Source: Lachnospiraceae bacterium (GTDB lineage Bacteria; Bacillota; Clostridia; Lachnospirales; Lachnospiraceae). From it: a DNA stretch of 11,333 nucleotides. The notes beneath the pieces were generated by a model. It saw only the letters and a program-made list of their open reading frames with translations, was not told where the DNA came from and ran no database searches. The translations under genes and the position numbers were made by a program. The stretch's first letter is position 1, and each line of letters starts with the position of its first letter. The DNA lies in assembly GCA_022790905.1 (NCBI GenBank), contig JAAVYC010000087.1:1-11333 (forward strand). Reading direction: 5' to 3'. Shown piece after piece: positions 1 through 7,517 of this stretch.

Positions 1-714
1 GCAGAGTTAATGCTCTATTCCACAGAAAAATGTGTGAACAATGTGGAAGGTCTGGTAAATAGGGATGCCAAAGCTTTGAAATATCTGATGGAATCTCTTG
101 TTTTGATCGGAATCGCTATGGCCTATGTCAAGAGTTCTAGACCAGGATCTGCAGCAGAACATTCGATGGCACACGTTATGGAGATGACAGCGCTGTTAGA
201 TGGACAGTACGGGGAATTGCATGGAACTTGTGTCGGTATGGCTACATGCGTTATCACCAGGTTGTATGACATGTTTATCAAAGAGCCAATTAACTATGAA
301 AAGGCTGAGAAACACGCAGAAAAATTTGAGTTTGATGCCTGGGTGAAAGAGATGAAAAGAGTGTTCACTTCGGCAGCGGATCCGATTGTCGAGTTATATG
401 ACAAAGAAAAAAGAAATGATCCGGTGAATGTGAAAAAAAGGCTCGCGGCGATAAAAAAACATGAAAAAGAAGTAATGGATCTTATAAAAGAGACGGTGGA
501 AAAGTCGAAAAGAGCAGAAAGGTGTATCAAAGCATTAAATGGCTGGACCAGTCCGGTTGAGTTCGGATTTGACAGAGAGCATATGAGGGATATCATGCTA
601 TATTCGAAAGAGCAGCGTGATAGGTATGCCGCACTCCAATTTTTGTATGAGGTAGGAGAATTAGAGGAACTGACAGAAAGATTGTTGGACCAGGATTATG
701 GTCAGGAGGTGTAA
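1..714 (+). CDS. araM: sn-glycerol-1-phosphate dehydrogenase (AraM/EgsA-like), C-terminal part
   Basis: This is the C-terminal 237 residues of an iron-containing-alcohol-dehydrogenase-fold enzyme. The frame is open from base 1, so the start and the N-terminal NAD(P)-binding Rossmann part lie upstream of the window. The best match by eye is the AraM/EgsA family, which reduces dihydroxyacetone phosphate to sn-glycerol 1-phosphate, or the reverse, in the cytoplasm. The diagnostic stretch is SSRPGSAAEHSMAHVMEM, followed by YGELHGTCVGM. Its histidines (about residues 54, 58 and 74 of the visible part) sit where this family binds its divalent metal. Family members are about 390-400 residues, so roughly 160 residues are missing. 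The next gene overlaps or directly follows it and encodes a HAD phosphatase, echoing the araL-araM neighbours of the Bacillus subtilis arabinose operon. A different polyol-phosphate substrate is possible. Confidence 0.8.
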   Translation, partial: AELMLYSTEKCVNNVEGLVNRDAKALKYLMESLVLIGIAMAYVKSSRPGSAAEHSMAHVMEMTALLDGQYGELHGTCVGMATCVITRLYDMFIKEPINYEKAEKHAEKFEFDAWVKEMKRVFTSAADPIVELYDKEKRNDPVNVKKRLAAIKKHEKEVMDLIKETVEKSKRAERCIKALNGWTSPVEFGFDREHMRDIMLYSKEQRDRYAALQFLYEVGELEELTERLLDQDYGQEV

Positions 715-718
715 GGAA

Positions 719-1513
719 TTGAGATGTTCAAAAGAAGAGGCACTGAAAGATGTGAAGATGTTTGTCCTCGACATGGATGGAACTTTTTATCTGGATGACA
801 GCTTGATCGATGGAGCCATGGATTTTGTCCATAAAGTAGAGGAAACAGGCAGAAAATTTATATTTTTTACTAATAATGCCTCTAGAATAGCCTCCTTTTA
901 TAAAGAAAAACTTGCTAGAATGGGACTTGAAATGGAAGAAAAAGATATTGTCACAGCGGGCGATGTGACGATTGAATATCTAAAGAGTTTTTATCCGGGA
1001 AAAAAAGTCTATTTAAATGGAACACCGCTTTTGGAGCAGAGTTTCTTGGATGCGGGAATTCAGCTTGTAAAAGAGGATCCGGATGTAGTAATTCAGAGTT
1101 TTGATAAGACTCTGACCTATGAAAAATTAGAACGGATTTGTAATTTTATCAGGGCAGGAGTTCCTTTTATAGCAACCCATCTGGATACAAACTGTCCGAC
1201 AAAAGATGGATTTATTCCAGACTGTGGGGCAATGTGTGATTTGATCACTTCTTCTACAGGAGTCAGACCAAAATTTCTTGGAAAACCTTGTAAAGAAACA
1301 TTGGATATGGTTTTAAAAATTACGGGATGTTCCAAAGATGAGATCGCTTTTGTAGGTGATCGAATTTATACAGATGTTGCCACAGGTGTGAGCAATGGAG
1401 CGAAAGGTTTTCTTGTTTTAACTGGTGAGGCAGATATGCAGACCGTTGCAGAATCGGATGTGGAACCAACTTGTATTTATGACTCTTTATATGAAATGTC
1501 GAAATACTTATAA
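719..1513 (+). CDS. HAD-IIA family phosphatase (AraL/NagD-like)
   Basis: This is a cytoplasmic phosphatase of the haloacid dehalogenase superfamily, subclass IIA, which hydrolyses small phosphate esters such as sugar or glycerol phosphates. Visible motifs, in order, are motif I FVLDMDGT (nucleophile and acid/base Asp near the N-terminus), motif II FFTNNAS, a C2-type cap around CPTKDGF, the motif III lysine in LGKPCKE, and motif IV VGDRIYTD. Length (264 residues) fits the family. An in-frame ATG at 698 would add seven residues and overlap the upstream gene. I chose TTG at 719 because AGGAGG at 703-708 lies 10 bases before it, whereas the ATG has no good ribosome binding site. Either way translation is coupled to the araM-like gene. 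The pairing suggests a glycerol-phosphate or sugar-phosphate substrate, but the sequence does not fix which. A terminator follows at 1624-1650. Confidence 0.85.
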   Translation: MRCSKEEALKDVKMFVLDMDGTFYLDDSLIDGAMDFVHKVEETGRKFIFFTNNASRIASFYKEKLARMGLEMEEKDIVTAGDVTIEYLKSFYPGKKVYLNGTPLLEQSFLDAGIQLVKEDPDVVIQSFDKTLTYEKLERICNFIRAGVPFIATHLDTNCPTKDGFIPDCGAMCDLITSSTGVRPKFLGKPCKETLDMVLKITGCSKDEIAFVGDRIYTDVATGVSNGAKGFLVLTGEADMQTVAESDVEPTCIYDSLYEMSKYL

Positions 1514-1520
1514 ATGGAAA

Positions 1521-1599
1521 GAACGATGAGAAACACGCTTCTTGAGTTTCTCACGTTCGCGGGCGGCGCCAAATTGGAATGCAAGCATTCCGGCTTGGC
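1521..1599 (+). repeat. GC-rich two-hairpin structured element, identity unknown
   Basis: Hairpin 1 pairs GAACG (1521-1525) plus TGAGAAAC (1527-1534) with GTTTCTCA (1546-1553) plus CGTTC (1554-1558). That is 13 base pairs with one bulged A and an 11-base loop. A GC-only patch GCGGGCGGCGCC (1559-1570) follows, which stands out against the AT-rich surroundings. Hairpin 2 pairs GCCAA (1568-1572) with TTGGC (1595-1599) around an internal loop and GGAATG (1576-1581) with CATTCC (1586-1591), closed by a CAAG tetraloop. A competing pairing AAGCAT (1584-1589) with ATGCTT (1602-1607) is possible. It could be a dispersed palindromic repeat, a small RNA or a 3' UTR processing or stability element. The hairpins are directly visible; the role is unknown. 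Confidence 0.5.
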
Positions 1600-1623
1600 T
1601 TATGCTTTCCCTGTAAATAAAGT

Positions 1624-1650
1624 GGATGCCAAAATGGGCATCCCTTTTTT
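1624..1650 (+). terminator. Rho-independent terminator of the araM/HAD block
   Basis: A perfect 7-bp stem GGATGCC/GGCATCC (1624-1630 with 1637-1643) with a six-base AAAATG loop is followed by CTTTTTT (1644-1650). This is a standard intrinsic terminator on the plus strand. It separates the left block from the operon starting at 1859. Confidence 0.85.
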
Positions 1651-1745
1651 GTGAAAAAAGCATCTAATATCTGTAATATTATATTCAAAATATACTATAA
1701 AATGGAAGTAATAAAAGGTAAATCGAGCCAATTAGTTGAAAAAAG

Positions 1746-1767
1746 ATATTGAAATAACTTTCAATAT
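1746..1767. promoter_or_regulatory. 22-bp perfect palindrome, candidate operator of the flavoprotein operon
   Basis: Arms ATATTGAAA (1746-1754) and TTTCAATAT (1759-1767) are perfectly complementary around a four-base TAAC spacer. The site lies about 90 bases upstream of the GlpA-like gene. Perfect 9-bp arms suit a dimeric regulator. The half-sites TTGA and TCAA are 8 bases apart rather than 6, so it does not match an FNR box, and it differs from the TGGT-N3-ACCA sites near the GntR gene. The regulator is unknown. Confidence 0.5.
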
Positions 1768-1858
1768 AGCAAAAGTTCACAAAATGCGAAATAATAATAA
1801 ACAAGGATGCGAACCATTTATAAAATTTTTAATTTCTGGAACAAAGGAGAGATAAAAG

Positions 1859-3301
1859 ATGTACGATGTTGTAATTATAGGGGCCGGAGTCACTGGTTGT
1901 GCAATTGCAAGAGAATTGTCCAGATACAAAGCAAATATTTGTGTTCTGGAGAAAGGTGACGACGTCTGCTCCGGAACTTCCAAGGCAAACAGCGGAGTCA
2001 TCCATTCTGGTTTTGATTGTAAACCTGGATCTTTGATGGCAAAACTGAACGTGGAAGGAAATAAGCTCATGTGGAAATGGGCAAAAGATCTGGATTTTCC
2101 GGTAAAACAAAACGGCGCTCTTGTGGTATGCACACATGAGGAAGATATGCCAAACTTAGAAAGACTTTTAGATCAGGGCAAGAAAAATGGAGTAGAAGGC
2201 GTAAAGATTCTCTCTAGAGAAGAAGTTCTTGAGAGAGAGCCGAATTTGACGGATAAGACAATCGCGGCTCTGTGGGCTCCTACGGGTGGAGTTATCTGTC
2301 CTTTCAAATTTACGATCGCAATGGCTGAGAATGCCAATGTGAACGGCACTGAATTTAAACTTGAGACAGAAGTAGAAAAAGTTGTGAAAAAAGATGGACA
2401 TTATCTCTTAGAGACAAACAAAGGACCGATTGAGACAAAATGTGTGATCAATGCAGCTGGTGTCTATGCAGATAAGTTCCATAATATGGTGAGTGAGAAG
2501 AAGATACATATTACGGCCAGAAAAGGTCAGTATTTGCTTTTAGATAAAGAACTTGGTGGATTGTTTAAGGCTTCTGTATTCCCAGTACCAGGTGTTATGG
2601 GAAAAGGTGTTTTGACAGCACCTACCATTCACGGCAACCTATATGTAGGACCGAGTGCCGATGATGTGGAGGACAAAGAAGCTACGTACACGACGCAGGA
2701 AATTCTTAGCATGCTTGTAGAAAAAGCAGGAGAAAGCCACTTAATTAAAGGCAGATTGCCGATGAATAAAGTAATCACATCTTTCTCAGGGCTCAGACCG
2801 CATGAAGACAATAAAGAATTTATTGTACAGGAAGTAGAAGATGCAGAGCATTTCTTTGATGCAGCAGGTATCGAGTCTCCTGGATTGACCAGCGCACCGG
2901 CAATTGGTGTCATGATGGCAGAGATGGTATCCGAAAAATATCATTTTGAGAAAAAAGATGATTTTGCTGAAACGAGAAAAGGTTTCATTGAATTTGACGC
3001 TCTCAGCAATGAGGAAAAAGCGGCATTGATCAAAGAGAGACCAGAATATGGCAGCATTGTGTGCCGTTGTGAGATGGTGACAGAGGGTCAGATTATCGAT
3101 GCGATCAACAGACCTCTGGGAGCTACATCCATGGATGGAATCAAGCGCAGAACAAGAGCTGGAATGGGAAGATGTCAGGCAGGTTTCTGTACGCCGCGTA
3201 CAATGGAGATTTTGGCGAGAGAACTTGGAAAAGATATGGAAGATATCACCAAAAAGGGAACTGGTTCCAACTTATTGGTAGGAAAACCAAAACACATATA
3301 A
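1859..3301 (+). CDS. glpA: GlpA-like FAD-dependent glycerol-3-phosphate dehydrogenase with C-terminal BFD-type Fe-S domain
   Basis: This is a 480-residue flavoprotein of the DAO/GlpA family. It probably oxidises glycerol 3-phosphate, or a related polyol phosphate, to the keto product such as dihydroxyacetone phosphate. The N-terminal dinucleotide motif VVIIGAGVTG (residues 4-13) binds FAD. The segment SGVIHSGFD (44-52) and the late FDAAGIESPGLTSAPAIG complete the FAD site typical of these oxidases. The C-terminal domain carries C402-x-C404 and C439-x4-C444, the bacterioferritin-associated-ferredoxin-like [2Fe-2S] pattern also found at the end of anaerobic GlpA. No signal peptide or membrane segment is seen. 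The start ATG is preceded by AAAGGAGA. It is the first gene of a four-gene operon; the next start lies 31 bases after its stop. Clostridial members of this family have no well-defined substrate, so the glycerol-3-phosphate assignment rests on family and context. Confidence 0.8.
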   Translation: MYDVVIIGAGVTGCAIARELSRYKANICVLEKGDDVCSGTSKANSGVIHSGFDCKPGSLMAKLNVEGNKLMWKWAKDLDFPVKQNGALVVCTHEEDMPNLERLLDQGKKNGVEGVKILSREEVLEREPNLTDKTIAALWAPTGGVICPFKFTIAMAENANVNGTEFKLETEVEKVVKKDGHYLLETNKGPIETKCVINAAGVYADKFHNMVSEKKIHITARKGQYLLLDKELGGLFKASVFPVPGVMGKGVLTAPTIHGNLYVGPSADDVEDKEATYTTQEILSMLVEKAGESHLIKGRLPMNKVITSFSGLRPHEDNKEFIVQEVEDAEHFFDAAGIESPGLTSAPAIGVMMAEMVSEKYHFEKKDDFAETRKGFIEFDALSNEEKAALIKERPEYGSIVCRCEMVTEGQIIDAINRPLGATSMDGIKRRTRAGMGRCQAGFCTPRTMEILARELGKDMEDITKKGTGSNLLVGKPKHI

Positions 3302-3332
3302 TGCAAACCCATAGAGAGAGGAATGAGATCAG

Positions 3333-4601
3333 ATGAAATCTTATGATATTGTAATCGTTGGCGGCGGTCCGGCTGGTCTTGCGGCGGCAGTGTCAGCCAA
3401 AGAGAGCGGAATAGACAATATATTAATTTTAGAACGTGATAAAGTGCTTGGTGGAATTTTAAATCAGTGTATTCACAATGGTTTTGGACTCCACACATTT
3501 AAAGAGGAATTGACAGGTCCTGAATATGCAGCTCGTTTTATGAAACAAGTATTCGATTTGGGAATTCCTTATAAATTGAACACGATGGTTATGGATATCT
3601 CGGAAGATAAAGTAGTAACTGCAATGAATAAGGAAGATGGATTATTCCAGATCCAGGCAAAAGCAGTGATTCTTGCGATGGGATGTAGAGAGAGACCGAG
3701 AGGTGCTTTAAACATTCCAGGTTATCGTCCGGCAGGTATCTATTCTGCAGGAACAGCGCAGAGATTGATTAACATAGAAGAATGTATGCCGGGAAAAGAA
3801 GTTGTCATCTTAGGTTCTGGAGATATCGGACTGATCATGGCAAGAAGAATGACATTAGAAGGAGCTAAAGTAAAAGCAGTAGCAGAGCTTATGCCATATT
3901 CCGGCGGATTAAAGAGAAATATTGTACAGTGCTTAGACGATTTTGATATTCCATTGAAATTAAGTCATACAGTCGTTGACATTAAGGGAGATAAGAGAGT
4001 AGAAGGCATAACAATTGCAGAAGTTGGCCCGGATCGTAAGCCAATCCCGGGAACAGAAGAACATATCCCATGTGATACGCTTCTCTTATCCGTAGGTTTG
4101 ATTCCTGAAAATGAGCTCTCCAATAAAATGAATGTGGAGATCGAGAGAGTGACCAATGGACCGGCTGTAAATGAGAGCCTTGAGACGAATATTGAGGGTG
4201 TATTCGCTTGTGGAAATGTGCTTCACGTACATGACTTAGTAGATTATGTATCAGAAGAAGCGAAGACAGCCGGAGCAAATGCCGCAAAATATGTAAAAGG
4301 CGAGAGAAACGAAGGCAAAGCAGGCTCTGAGATCGCTTTGGTACCGACAGATGGCGTGCGTTATACCGTACCGAAAGTGATCCGTCCAGAATGTATGGAG
4401 GATAAATTGACAGTTCGTTTCCGTGTAGGAGATGTATATAAAAATTCTTATGTAAGTGTGTATTTCGGGGATGAAAGAGTACAGCATAAGAAAAAAGTAG
4501 TCATTGAGCCAGGACAGATGGAACAGGTTGTGCTCTCAAAAGAGCAGCTTTTATCCAATCCTGAATTGAAGAGTATTACTGTAAAAATTGAGAAGGAGTG
4601 A
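3333..4601 (+). CDS. FAD/NAD(P)-dependent oxidoreductase, partner of the GlpA-like subunit
   Basis: This is a 422-residue pyridine-nucleotide-disulfide-oxidoreductase-type flavoprotein. It shows an N-terminal FAD motif IVGGGPAGLAAA (residues 8-19), a second dinucleotide motif VVILGSGDIG (157-166) for NAD(P)H, and a C-terminal FAD-binding segment GVFACGNVLHVHDLVDY (289-305). There is no CxxC redox disulfide where thioredoxin-reductase-like enzymes have one; only a lone C46 lies in that area. A further 80 or so residues at the C-terminus (about 340-422) look like a small beta-rich domain. In this operon it likely passes electrons between the GlpA-like subunit and NAD(P), a role resembling GlpB, although it is closer to NADH-oxidase-type enzymes. 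GAGAGAGG (3314-3321) serves as ribosome binding site. Its stop is five bases before the next start, indicating coupling. Confidence 0.8.
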   Translation: MKSYDIVIVGGGPAGLAAAVSAKESGIDNILILERDKVLGGILNQCIHNGFGLHTFKEELTGPEYAARFMKQVFDLGIPYKLNTMVMDISEDKVVTAMNKEDGLFQIQAKAVILAMGCRERPRGALNIPGYRPAGIYSAGTAQRLINIEECMPGKEVVILGSGDIGLIMARRMTLEGAKVKAVAELMPYSGGLKRNIVQCLDDFDIPLKLSHTVVDIKGDKRVEGITIAEVGPDRKPIPGTEEHIPCDTLLLSVGLIPENELSNKMNVEIERVTNGPAVNESLETNIEGVFACGNVLHVHDLVDYVSEEAKTAGANAAKYVKGERNEGKAGSEIALVPTDGVRYTVPKVIRPECMEDKLTVRFRVGDVYKNSYVSVYFGDERVQHKKKVVIEPGQMEQVVLSKEQLLSNPELKSITVKIEKE

Positions 4602-4606
4602 TCAAA

Positions 4607-4966
4607 ATGGAAAACAGAGAACTTACATGTATCGGATGTCCTCTCGGATGCCAAATTACAGTGATGATGGATCAGGGAGAGATCAAAGAAGTAACCGGAA
4701 ATACCTGTCCTCGTGGTGAGGAGTACGCACGAAAAGAGGTTCTGGCACCTACGCGTATTGTGACGTCAACTGTACGTTTAGAAGGCGGCGATATTGCAGC
4801 GATTCCTGTAAAAACAAAACAGGATATTCCGAAGAGCAAGATTTTTGATGTTATGGACGAACTGAAAGATGTTGTAGTAAAAGTGCCGGTTCACATCGGG
4901 GATGTTGTATTAGAAGATGTAGCGGGAACGGGAGTACCGGTAATTGCAACAAAAGATGCGGAGTAA
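4607..4966 (+). CDS. DUF1667 four-cysteine Fe-S protein
   Basis: This is a 119-residue protein of the DUF1667 family, which in clostridia usually travels with GlpA-like oxidoreductases. Its N-terminus has C8-x2-C11-x3-C15-x18-C34, with CPLGC, a turn like VTGN and then CPRGEEYA. This resembles the Fe4S4-binding N-terminal segment of molybdopterin oxidoreductases, and it probably binds one [4Fe-4S] cluster. No membrane segment is present, so unlike E. coli GlpC it would not anchor the complex. I chose ATG 4607 over the overlapping GTG at 4598, because AAGGAG (4593-4598) lies 8 bases upstream of the ATG and would be part of a GTG start. The function is likely electron transfer within the two-flavoprotein complex; this is inference. 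Confidence 0.8.
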   Translation: MENRELTCIGCPLGCQITVMMDQGEIKEVTGNTCPRGEEYARKEVLAPTRIVTSTVRLEGGDIAAIPVKTKQDIPKSKIFDVMDELKDVVVKVPVHIGDVVLEDVAGTGVPVIATKDAE

Positions 4967-4997
4967 ATAGCAATTTAATTTATGGGAGGTTTTATTC

Positions 4998-6569
4998 ATG
5001 AAGGAGAAGAAATACGTAGTAGGTATTGACTGTGGAACGACAAGTAGCAAGACTGTTATCTTTGACTTAAAAGGTAATGCAATCGGACAGGGACAGAAAT
5101 TAAATCCTCTGTATTATCCGAGCCAGGGTCGTGTAGAGTGTGATGGTCCAGCAATGATCGAGACACTTTACGACACCACAAAAGAGGCAATTGAGAGCAG
5201 CGGAATTGATCCAGAAGAAATTGCAGCTCTTAGTTGCTGTATGTTCCGTTGTACCGCAATCACTAGAGATAAAGACGGCGGTTTTACAACTCCAATTATC
5301 ATCTGGCAGGATTTGCGCGGTGTTGAGATGGAAGGAGAGATGGAAGAACAGCTGAAAGCTGCAGGTATCTCCAAAGAGGAACTTTATGACAGATGTGGTA
5401 TGCCGTTGGCTGGAACTTATCCATTGGCAAAATTATTGTGGGTAAAGAAATATCAACCAGAAGCTTATGAGAATTGTACAAGAATCCATACTATGATGGG
5501 TCTTATGACTAAAGCGTATGGTGCAGATGATTATTATGATGATCTCAACGATACACCATGGCTTCAGATGAATGGCGAAGATTTCTATTATGATGAGAAA
5601 TTAGTAAAAGCATTCGGTCTGGATATGGAAAAATTAGCTCCGCTTGCAAAGACTGGAGAAATCGTTGGTAAGGTAACACCAGAAGTAGCTGAGAGAACAG
5701 GACTCGCTGTGGGAACACCAATCGTTATCGGTACTGGTGACCAGCAGACAGCTTGCCTCGGTGTAGGATGTACAAAAGAAGGTATCGGATATGCATGTGG
5801 TGGAACAGCAGGAATCACAGCAGGAAAATCCATGAATATTTTACGTGATCCAGATAGAAAATGTTACGTATTGGGAACTCCGGACGGCGCATATGTTATG
5901 GAAGGTCAGTCCAACGCAGCTGCAAGTGCATTCAAATGGTTCAAAGATACGATTGCACGTGTAGAGGATTCCGCAGCAAAACATGTTCATTTGAATCCAT
6001 ATGATATCCTGACGAATTCATCAACATTCTCAAAACCAGGTGCAAACGGTGTATTCTATCTGCCATATATGCAGGGCGCTAATGTTCCGAATTACGATTT
6101 GAATGCACGTGGTACATATATAGGTATGACATTGGCTACAGCTAGAGAAGACTTAATCCGTGCTACCATGGAAGGTATCGTATTTGACTTAAAAGACATG
6201 TTATTAGCTATGTTGGATGCAAACGTACCTGAGTTCGATACAGTACGTATCACAGGTGGAATCGCAGTTTCAGACGTATGGAACCAGATTCAGGCTGATA
6301 TCTATAACTGGAATGTAGAGACAGTAGAAGTTAGCGAGGCAACAGCTCTTGGATGTGCAATCGTTGCTTCCGTAGGTGCAGGACTCTACAAAGACTTCCA
6401 GGAAGCAGTAGATAACATGGTACGCGTGACCAAGAGATATACTCCGAATCCAAAGAACGTAGAAGTATACAAAGATGCATATGAAGTATGGAGAACAATC
6501 TTTAAAGATTTGCATCAGAATACAAACAAGATGATCGCAGATTTCCAGGAGAAATACAGAGATCTGTAA
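4998..6569 (+). CDS. FGGY-family carbohydrate/polyol kinase
   Basis: This is a 523-residue ATP-dependent kinase of the FGGY family (glycerol, xylulose, ribulose and erythritol kinases). The N-terminal phosphate-binding motif is IDCGTTSSKT (residues 10-19), the catalytic aspartate is probably D248 in GTGDQQT, and the C-terminal ATP domain has RITGGIAVSD (417-426) and EATALGCAI. Length is normal for the family. The spot where glycerol kinases carry NQRET (substrate-binding Arg and Glu) reads CCMFRCTA here, so a plain glycerol kinase call is not safe even though the operon partner is GlpA-like. Another polyol or ketose is possible. GGGAGG before the ATG is a strong ribosome binding site. Codon use is strongly biased (CGT, GTA, GCA), suggesting high expression. 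It is the last gene of the operon and is followed by a bidirectional terminator. Confidence 0.8.
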   Translation: MKEKKYVVGIDCGTTSSKTVIFDLKGNAIGQGQKLNPLYYPSQGRVECDGPAMIETLYDTTKEAIESSGIDPEEIAALSCCMFRCTAITRDKDGGFTTPIIIWQDLRGVEMEGEMEEQLKAAGISKEELYDRCGMPLAGTYPLAKLLWVKKYQPEAYENCTRIHTMMGLMTKAYGADDYYDDLNDTPWLQMNGEDFYYDEKLVKAFGLDMEKLAPLAKTGEIVGKVTPEVAERTGLAVGTPIVIGTGDQQTACLGVGCTKEGIGYACGGTAGITAGKSMNILRDPDRKCYVLGTPDGAYVMEGQSNAAASAFKWFKDTIARVEDSAAKHVHLNPYDILTNSSTFSKPGANGVFYLPYMQGANVPNYDLNARGTYIGMTLATAREDLIRATMEGIVFDLKDMLLAMLDANVPEFDTVRITGGIAVSDVWNQIQADIYNWNVETVEVSEATALGCAIVASVGAGLYKDFQEAVDNMVRVTKRYTPNPKNVEVYKDAYEVWRTIFKDLHQNTNKMIADFQEKYRDL

Positions 6570-6592
6570 GATTAGCCTATATAAAAAACCCA

Positions 6593-6640
6593 AAATAGAA
6601 AAAAGGCTGTTGCAAATTTTGCGACAGCCCTTTTCTATTT
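6593..6640. terminator. Bidirectional intrinsic terminator between convergent genes
   Basis: A long hairpin with stem GGCTGTTGCAA (6605-6615) paired to TTGCGACAGCC (6619-6629), including one G-T wobble, is flanked by an A-rich tract on the left and a T-rich tract on the right. The flanks also pair (AAATAGAAAA with TTTTCTATTT). It works on either strand, ending the kinase operon from the left and the GntR gene from the right. Confidence 0.88.
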
Positions 6641-6774
6641 AAAAATTTGTTTTTGATAATCAAATATCCCGCAGCAAACTGACAGAATATGAAATTTGTT
6701 ATATGCAGCAGAATGACGGGGTATTTTATCCTCTCGGCATTCGCCAAATTTCCATGCAGGTATGGGTACTTGTC

Positions 6775-7488
6775 TCATTGCTCGCGAAAATAGATAAGGC
6801 GATTTCCTTTAATAGTATCTTGAATAGAAGCAGCAATCCATGCAATTGCCTGCTCTACATCGTGGTTTTCGAAATAGTGACAGAGTTTATCATTATTTTT
6901 GTAGAGTTCTTCTATCCCGTAAAGCTTACAAAAACGTTCCCAGAGAGAGATAACGGGAACTTTAAAGGAAGAAAAGATAAGAGGGATCAGAGTGTTACCA
7001 GACAGGAAAGCGAGTTCGTGCTGGAACTGAAAGGCGAGTTCTGAGGCATTTGTAATTGAGGAAGTAGTTTTGATTTCTTCCGTAAATCCACGCATACGAT
7101 GAATTTCTTCATTGGAAGCGCGCGGCAGCCAGAGTTGGATAGCAAGAGTATCTAAGGCGATACGCAGTTCTAAAATAGAGCGAATCTCCGCCTCACGCAA
7201 AATACCGCCATTGTAATTCATAATAGATCTTAAGGTATCCATTGTGCCGTTCCTGCGATAGTCGGCGACGAAAGTCCCCACACGGGGTTTTATAATCAAA
7301 AAACCTTTGCGTGCAAGTTCTGTGATTCCAGAGTTGACAACAGCGCGGCTTACTTGCATCGAATCGGCAAGGTTTCGTTCCGAGGGAAGTTTCTCTCCAA
7401 TTTCTAATTTTCCAGATAATATCAAAGTTTCCAGTTCCTGTACAAATAGTTCTTTTAATGAGGGTGCATTTAATTTTGTAAATTCCAT
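6775..7488 (-). CDS. GntR-family (FadR-type) transcriptional regulator
   Basis: This is a 237-residue DNA-binding regulator. The N-terminal winged helix-turn-helix spans about residues 10-77, with the typical PSERNLADSMQVSRAVV recognition region and a GTFVADY wing. The C-terminal half is an all-helical FCD ligand-binding domain with ELRIALDTLA and FQFQHELAFLSGN motifs. The histidine normally found in the last FCD helix (as in MxxHL) is not seen, so metal binding may be incomplete. I chose ATG 7488 because AAAGGAG (7507-7501 on the minus strand) precedes it and the product then begins just before the domain; a start at 7605 would add 39 non-homologous-looking residues and remove its promoter. 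It is divergent to hypB, with TGGTATAACCA operators at both promoters, so it probably represses itself and the hyp cluster. Confidence 0.88.
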   Translation of the reverse strand: MEFTKLNAPSLKELFVQELETLILSGKLEIGEKLPSERNLADSMQVSRAVVNSGITELARKGFLIIKPRVGTFVADYRRNGTMDTLRSIMNYNGGILREAEIRSILELRIALDTLAIQLWLPRASNEEIHRMRGFTEEIKTTSSITNASELAFQFQHELAFLSGNTLIPLIFSSFKVPVISLWERFCKLYGIEELYKNNDKLCHYFENHDVEQAIAWIAASIQDTIKGNRLIYFREQ

Positions 7489-7517
7489 GTGTATTATCCA
7501 CTCCTTTAAAGTGATTT

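Larger units (their letters stand above)
1514..1858. other. Intergenic region between the araM/HAD block and the flavoprotein operon
   Basis: This stretch of 345 bases has no convincing gene. Its left half (1521-1650) holds a GC-rich two-hairpin element and an intrinsic terminator. Its right half (about 1651-1858) is very AT-rich and must hold the promoter of the downstream operon. It contains a perfect palindrome at 1746-1767 and TATACT/TATAAA-type boxes at 1691-1701 and 1819-1824, but no well-spaced -35 box that I would defend. The ribosome binding site AAAGGAGA lies at 1843-1850. Confidence 0.7.

Noticed and set aside
1746..1767. Palindrome as an FNR/CRP box
   Set aside because: TTGA and TCAA are 8 bases apart instead of 6, and the TGTGA-type CRP half-site is absent.
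4998..6569. Firm annotation as glycerol kinase (glpK)
   Set aside because: The substrate-binding NQRET motif is missing, so only a family-level call is justified.
6703..7044. Open frame on the plus strand across the end of the GntR gene
   Set aside because: It is mostly antisense to the GntR coding sequence, has no ribosome binding site, and its product shows no recognisable motif. Upstream bases 6641-6702 also show no gene.
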